Shown one piece after another: positions 60,751 through 64,000 of a stretch of DNA of 64,000 nt (positions are counted from its first letter, which is position 1; the number at the start of each line of letters is the position of its first letter). The stretch spans positions 124,001-188,000 of the forward strand of contig NZ_SGXM01000002.1 of the NCBI RefSeq assembly GCF_004217045.1. Reading direction: 5' to 3'. The position numbers and the translations under genes are program-made. The stretch comes from Cupriavidus agavae. Its GTDB lineage: Bacteria; Pseudomonadota; Gammaproteobacteria; Burkholderiales; Burkholderiaceae. The notes beneath the pieces are model-generated. The model saw only the letters and a program-made list of their open reading frames with translations. It did no database searches and was not told the origin of the DNA.

Positions 60751-63408
60751 TCAGCATTGCCACGGCGCGGGCGGCAGGTCGGACGCCCCCTGGCGCGCCA
60801 GTGCCTCGCGGTGCTTGTCGGGGTCGGCGGCGGCCAGCGCGGCCAGCACGATGTGGCGCTGGTCCACCTCGAAGAAGCCGCGCAGCGCCGTACGGGTATC
60901 GCTACGTCCGAAGCCATCGGTGCCCAGCGCCGTATAGGGCGCCTCGACATAGGGAGCGATCAGGTTGGCGTAGCCCCGCACGTAGTCGGTGGCGGCCACG
61001 ACCGGCGTCTCGCCGGCGAGGCAGATCTCCAGGTGGCTGCGCGTCGCCGTGCCGTGCGCGAACAGCCGTTCGCGCTGCACCGCCTGCGCCTCGCGCGCCA
61101 GTTCGGAGAAGCTCGTCACGCTCCACACCTCGCTGCCGATGCCCCAGTCGTCGGCCAGCACCTGCGCGGCGGCGATGACTTCGCGCAGGATCGCGCCGGA
61201 CCCCAGCAGGCGCACGCGTGCGGGGCCCTGGCCCACCGCCGCGTAACGGCGCATGCCGCGCAGGATGTCGGCATGCTGGGCCGGATCGATCGGCGCCTGC
61301 GCGTAGTTCTCGTTGGTGACGGTCAGATAGTGGAATTCGTCGTGCTGCGCTTCGAGCATGCGGCGCGCGCCATGGTCGATGATGACCGCGGCCTCGCCAG
61401 CGAAGGCGGGGTCCCAGGCGCGGCAGTTGGGGATGGTCGAGGCAATCAGGTGGCTGGTGCCGTCCTGGTGCTGAAGGCCCTCGCCGGACAGCGTGGTCCG
61501 CCCCGCCGTGGCGCCGATCAGGAAGCCGCGCGCCCGCTGGTCCGCCGCGGCCCAGATCAGGTCGCCGATACGCTGGAAGCCGAACATCGAGTAGTAGATG
61601 TAGAACGGCAGCATGGCCACGCCATTGACGCTGTAAGACGTGGCGGCCGCCGTCCACGATGACACCGCGCCCGCCTCGGTGATGCCCTCCTCCAGCAGTT
61701 GTCCGTCGCGGGACTCCTTGTAGTAGAGCATCGAGCCGGCGTCCTCGGGCTCGTAGAGCTGGCCGTGCGGCGAGTAGATCCCCACCTGCCGGAACAGGTT
61801 GGCCATGCCGAAGGTCCGCGCCTCGTCGGCGACGATCGGCACGATGCGCGGTCCGAGCGTCTTGTCCTTGAGCAGGTTCGTGAAGAGCCGGACCACGGCG
61901 GTGGTGGTCGAGACCTCACGGCCATCCGGCTGCAACGCAAACTGCGCGTAGCTCTCCAGCGCCGGCACCGGCACGGCGGGCGCGGTGGTCACGCGGCGCG
62001 GCAGGTGGCCACCCAGCCCGGTGCGGCGGGCCTGCAGATAGCGAATCTCCGGGCTGTCGGCCGCAGGCTTCAGGAACTGCATGGTGTCCACGGCCTCGTC
62101 GCTCAGCGGCAGGTGGAAGCGGTCACGGAAGGCGCGCAGGGCCTCCACGTCGAGCTTCTTCTGCTGGTGCGACGTATTGCGCGACTCGCCCGCCTGGCCC
62201 ATGCCGTAGCCCTTCTTGGTCTTGGCAAGGATCACGGTGGGCCGGCCCGTGTGGCGGCGCGCGGCATCGAACGCGGCGTACAGCTTGCGGAAGTCATGGC
62301 CGCCCCGCCGCAGTCCGTCGATCTCCTCCGGCGTCATGTGCGAGACCAGCGCCCGCAGTTCGGGATCGAGGTCGAAGAAGTGGGCACGGTTGTAGGCGCC
62401 GTCGTTGGCGCCCAGCGTCTGGTATTGGCCGTCCACGGTGTGGGCGAAGCGGCGCAGCAACGCGTGGTTGTGGTCGCGCGCGAACAGCGGGTCCCAGTCC
62501 GAGCCCCACACCACCTTGATCACGTTCCACCCCGCGCCGGCGAACAGCGATTCGAGCTCCTGGATGATCTGCCCGTTGCCACGCACCGGGCCGTCCAGCC
62601 GCTGGAGGTTGCAGTTGATGACGAAGGTCAGGTTGTCAAGCTTCTCGCGCGCGGCCAGCGACAGGGCCGCGATCGATTCCGGCTCGTCCATCTCGCCATC
62701 GCCAAACACTCCCCACACGCGGCGCGCGGCCGTGTCCGCAATGCCGCGGTGCTCCAGGTACCGCAGGAAGCGCGCCTGGTAGATCGCGCTGATCGGGCCA
62801 ATGCCCATGGAGCCGGTGGGAAACTGCCAGAACTCGGGCATCAGCCACGGATGCGGATACGAACAGAGCCCGCCGCCGCTCACCTCCTGCCGGTAGCGGC
62901 CCAGATGGGCCTCGTCGAGCCGTCCTTCGAGGAAGGCGCGCGCATAGACGCCGGGCGCGGAATGGGGCTGGAAGTAGACCAGATCGCCCTTGCCCTGATC
63001 GCTGTCGGCCCGGAAGAAGTGATTGAACCCGATCTCGAAGATCTCGGCGGCTGACGCGTAGCTGGCGATATGTCCGCCCAGTTCGCCATACGCATGATTG
63101 GCGCGCGCCACCATTGCCAGCGCGTTCCAGCGCAGGATCGACGTGATGCGCTCTTCCATCGCCAGGTCGCCGGGATAGGCCGGCTGATCCTCCAGCGAGA
63201 TGGTGTTCTGGTAGAGCTGGTACGGGTGGGACGACGGCGCCACGCCGAGGTGGCTGGCGTGCTCGGCCATGCGGCGCAGCAGGAAGTCGACGCGTTCGGC
63301 GCCTCCGTGGCGGGCAACGCCCGCGAGGGCGTCGAGCCATTCGCCGGTCTCCTGGCGGTCGGCATCGTCGGCATGATGGTCTGTCGGGTCAATCGGTTGG
63401 GCTTGCAT
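60751..63408 (-). CDS. aceE: Homodimeric pyruvate-dehydrogenase-type E1 component
   Basis: An 885-residue thiamine-diphosphate E1 of the AceE class (FQPHSAPGVYARAFLEG; GGGLCSYPHPWLMPEFWQFPTGSMGIGPI; ThDP motif GDGEMDEPES...INCNLQRLDGPV; HDFRKLYAAF; KKGYGMGQAGESRN). Normal length. It is the first gene of an operon with E2, a VOC, FAH and SnoaL-like gene; this context suggests a paralog serving a catabolic pathway, perhaps acting on a 2-oxo acid other than pyruvate, rather than the housekeeping aceE. Whether the genome holds another copy must be checked. Confidence 0.93.
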   Translation of the reverse strand: MQAQPIDPTDHHADDADRQETGEWLDALAGVARHGGAERVDFLLRRMAEHASHLGVAPSSHPYQLYQNTISLEDQPAYPGDLAMEERITSILRWNALAMVARANHAYGELGGHIASYASAAEIFEIGFNHFFRADSDQGKGDLVYFQPHSAPGVYARAFLEGRLDEAHLGRYRQEVSGGGLCSYPHPWLMPEFWQFPTGSMGIGPISAIYQARFLRYLEHRGIADTAARRVWGVFGDGEMDEPESIAALSLAAREKLDNLTFVINCNLQRLDGPVRGNGQIIQELESLFAGAGWNVIKVVWGSDWDPLFARDHNHALLRRFAHTVDGQYQTLGANDGAYNRAHFFDLDPELRALVSHMTPEEIDGLRRGGHDFRKLYAAFDAARRHTGRPTVILAKTKKGYGMGQAGESRNTSHQQKKLDVEALRAFRDRFHLPLSDEAVDTMQFLKPAADSPEIRYLQARRTGLGGHLPRRVTTAPAVPVPALESYAQFALQPDGREVSTTTAVVRLFTNLLKDKTLGPRIVPIVADEARTFGMANLFRQVGIYSPHGQLYEPEDAGSMLYYKESRDGQLLEEGITEAGAVSSWTAAATSYSVNGVAMLPFYIYYSMFGFQRIGDLIWAAADQRARGFLIGATAGRTTLSGEGLQHQDGTSHLIASTIPNCRAWDPAFAGEAAVIIDHGARRMLEAQHDEFHYLTVTNENYAQAPIDPAQHADILRGMRRYAAVGQGPARVRLLGSGAILREVIAAAQVLADDWGIGSEVWSVTSFSELAREAQAVQRERLFAHGTATRSHLEICLAGETPVVAATDYVRGYANLIAPYVEAPYTALGTDGFGRSDTRTALRGFFEVDQRHIVLAALAAADPDKHREALARQGASDLPPAPWQC

Positions 63409-63544
63409 GGAAGATTGGAAACGTTGGGGGTGGATGCGGATTCAGCAGCAGTCGGCGGCGTCCCGGTGGCCGACGGCCGCCAGCTGCGTGGGCATGTTGT
63501 GGGACTTGCCGCTGTCAAACAGCAGCGGTCCGCGCGGCGAGCCA

Positions 63545-64000
63545 TCAGAACACGTGCCGGACGCCGACCATTGCGCCCAATTGCGACGCCCCCGGCACCG
63601 GATTGGCCCCTCCCGATCCACTGCTGACCGAGAGCGCGAGTTGGCCGTCGTTGTTCAGGTAGCCGGCCGTGGCATAGAGAGCGGTCCGCTTCGAGAAGCT
63701 GTAGGTACCGCGCAACGCGTAGAGGAACGCCTTGTTGTCGCTGCCGTGGTAGCGCAGGTAGTAGACCTGGCCAGCCACGTTGAAGGCGGGCGTGAGATCG
63801 TAGGAAGCACCGGCGTACCAGAGATCGCTGAGCCGGGTGGCGCTGCCGTCGTTGTCGCGGCGCAGCCAGCCTGCCCCGAGCTTGGTGCGGTCGAACAGCG
63901 CGTAGGCGTTCAGCGACAGCCGGTCGTCAGACTTGCCACCTGAGTTCAGCCCGCCAAACGCACCCGGGCCGCCCCGAAGCGAGTCATAGGCCGCCGCCAC
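63545..64000 (-). CDS. Gram-negative porin, C-terminal part only
   Basis: The last 151 residues of a beta-barrel porin of the Bordetella/Burkholderia OmpC-like family, with alternating amphipathic strands (LSLNAYALFDRTKLGAGWLRR; FNVAGQVYYLRYHG; KAFLYALRGTYSFSKRTALYATAGYLNN) and the terminal GVRHVF with aromatic last residue that targets the BAM complex. The 5' part and start lie beyond the window end; the first Met seen here is internal. It precedes the E1 gene on the same strand by about 140 bases, so it may belong to that catabolic locus. Confidence 0.9.
   Translation of the reverse strand: MAAAYDSLRGGPGAFGGLNSGGKSDDRLSLNAYALFDRTKLGAGWLRRDNDGSATRLSDLWYAGASYDLTPAFNVAGQVYYLRYHGSDNKAFLYALRGTYSFSKRTALYATAGYLNNDGQLALSVSSGSGGANPVPGASQLGAMVGVRHVF

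Noticed and set aside
61699..63054. 451-codon open frame on the plus strand
   Set aside because: Antisense to the aceE-type E1 gene; no domain.
1..64000. tRNA, rRNA, CRISPR arrays, insertion sequences and phage genes
   Set aside because: I looked for transposase and integrase motifs, regular spaced repeats and rRNA-like stretches by eye and saw none. A tRNA scan was not possible here.

Overview
The window is high-G+C DNA from a Burkholderiales betaproteobacterium, most likely Cupriavidus or a close relative. The evidence is three Bug-type (TctC-like) periplasmic receptors each beside metabolic genes, many LysR/AraC/GntR regulators, a Bordetella/Burkholderia-type porin, and an OrbS/PvdS-type promoter ahead of a siderophore-like NRPS operon. 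No tRNA, rRNA, CRISPR array or insertion sequence was seen. The mix of accessory catabolic, iron and envelope genes would suit a secondary replicon (inference).

Layout. 1-6.6 kb: leftward lipopeptide siderophore operon (mbtH-like, type II thioesterase, then an NRPS opening with fatty-acyl-AMP ligase, carrier, condensation and TauD-type hydroxylase domains, cut by the window edge), with an iron-starvation sigma promoter upstream and an MFS transporter beyond it. 7.3-10.3 kb: a LysR gene facing a DUF1446-DUF4387 fusion. 10.5-15.4 kb: a QseB/PmrA-like response regulator and its sensor kinase, broken by an in-frame TAG, next to small secreted proteins, a lipoprotein, an FUSC-like membrane protein and another membrane protein. 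The first and last of these envelope genes share an identical 19-bp tandem-hexamer box. 15.6-21.7 kb: a DUF1254 protein and a citryl-CoA lyase / Bug receptor / acyl-CoA ligase operon with a divergent LysR. 21.7-26 kb: an AAA ATPase with a serine hydrolase, and a hipBA toxin-antitoxin pair.

26-30 kb: a HutC-type regulator divergent from Bug receptor, ornithine cyclodeaminase-like and leaderless binding-protein genes, with two operator-like sites between. 30-35.8 kb: an orphan PAS/GAF kinase, a divergent SDR, a lipoprotein, an unknown gene behind a perfect LexA box, and AraC and LysR regulators. 35.8-43.2 kb: a flavin/FMN/2Fe-2S fusion oxidoreductase, a GST, a Bug/gamma-glutamyltransferase pair with a divergent LysR, and an alpha/beta hydrolase. 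43.4-52.1 kb: cardiolipin synthase, dbpA, a FecI-FecR-TonB receptor signalling set with a Fur box, and an ABC-F ATPase. 52.1-54.7 kb: a divergent nimR/nimT-like pair and a small DPYxDGAK-repeat secreted protein. 55-57.3 kb: a Rid protein/amidase operon and a small acidic protein. 57.5-64 kb: a second pyruvate-dehydrogenase-type E1/E2 pair in an operon with ring-cleavage-like VOC, fumarylacetoacetate hydrolase-like and SnoaL-like genes, and the 3' end of a porin gene.

The strongest leads are the nonsense-interrupted kinase with its candidate envelope regulon, the LexA-controlled gene of unknown function, the OrbS-type promoter on the siderophore operon, and the E1/E2 operon joined to aromatic-type catabolic genes.
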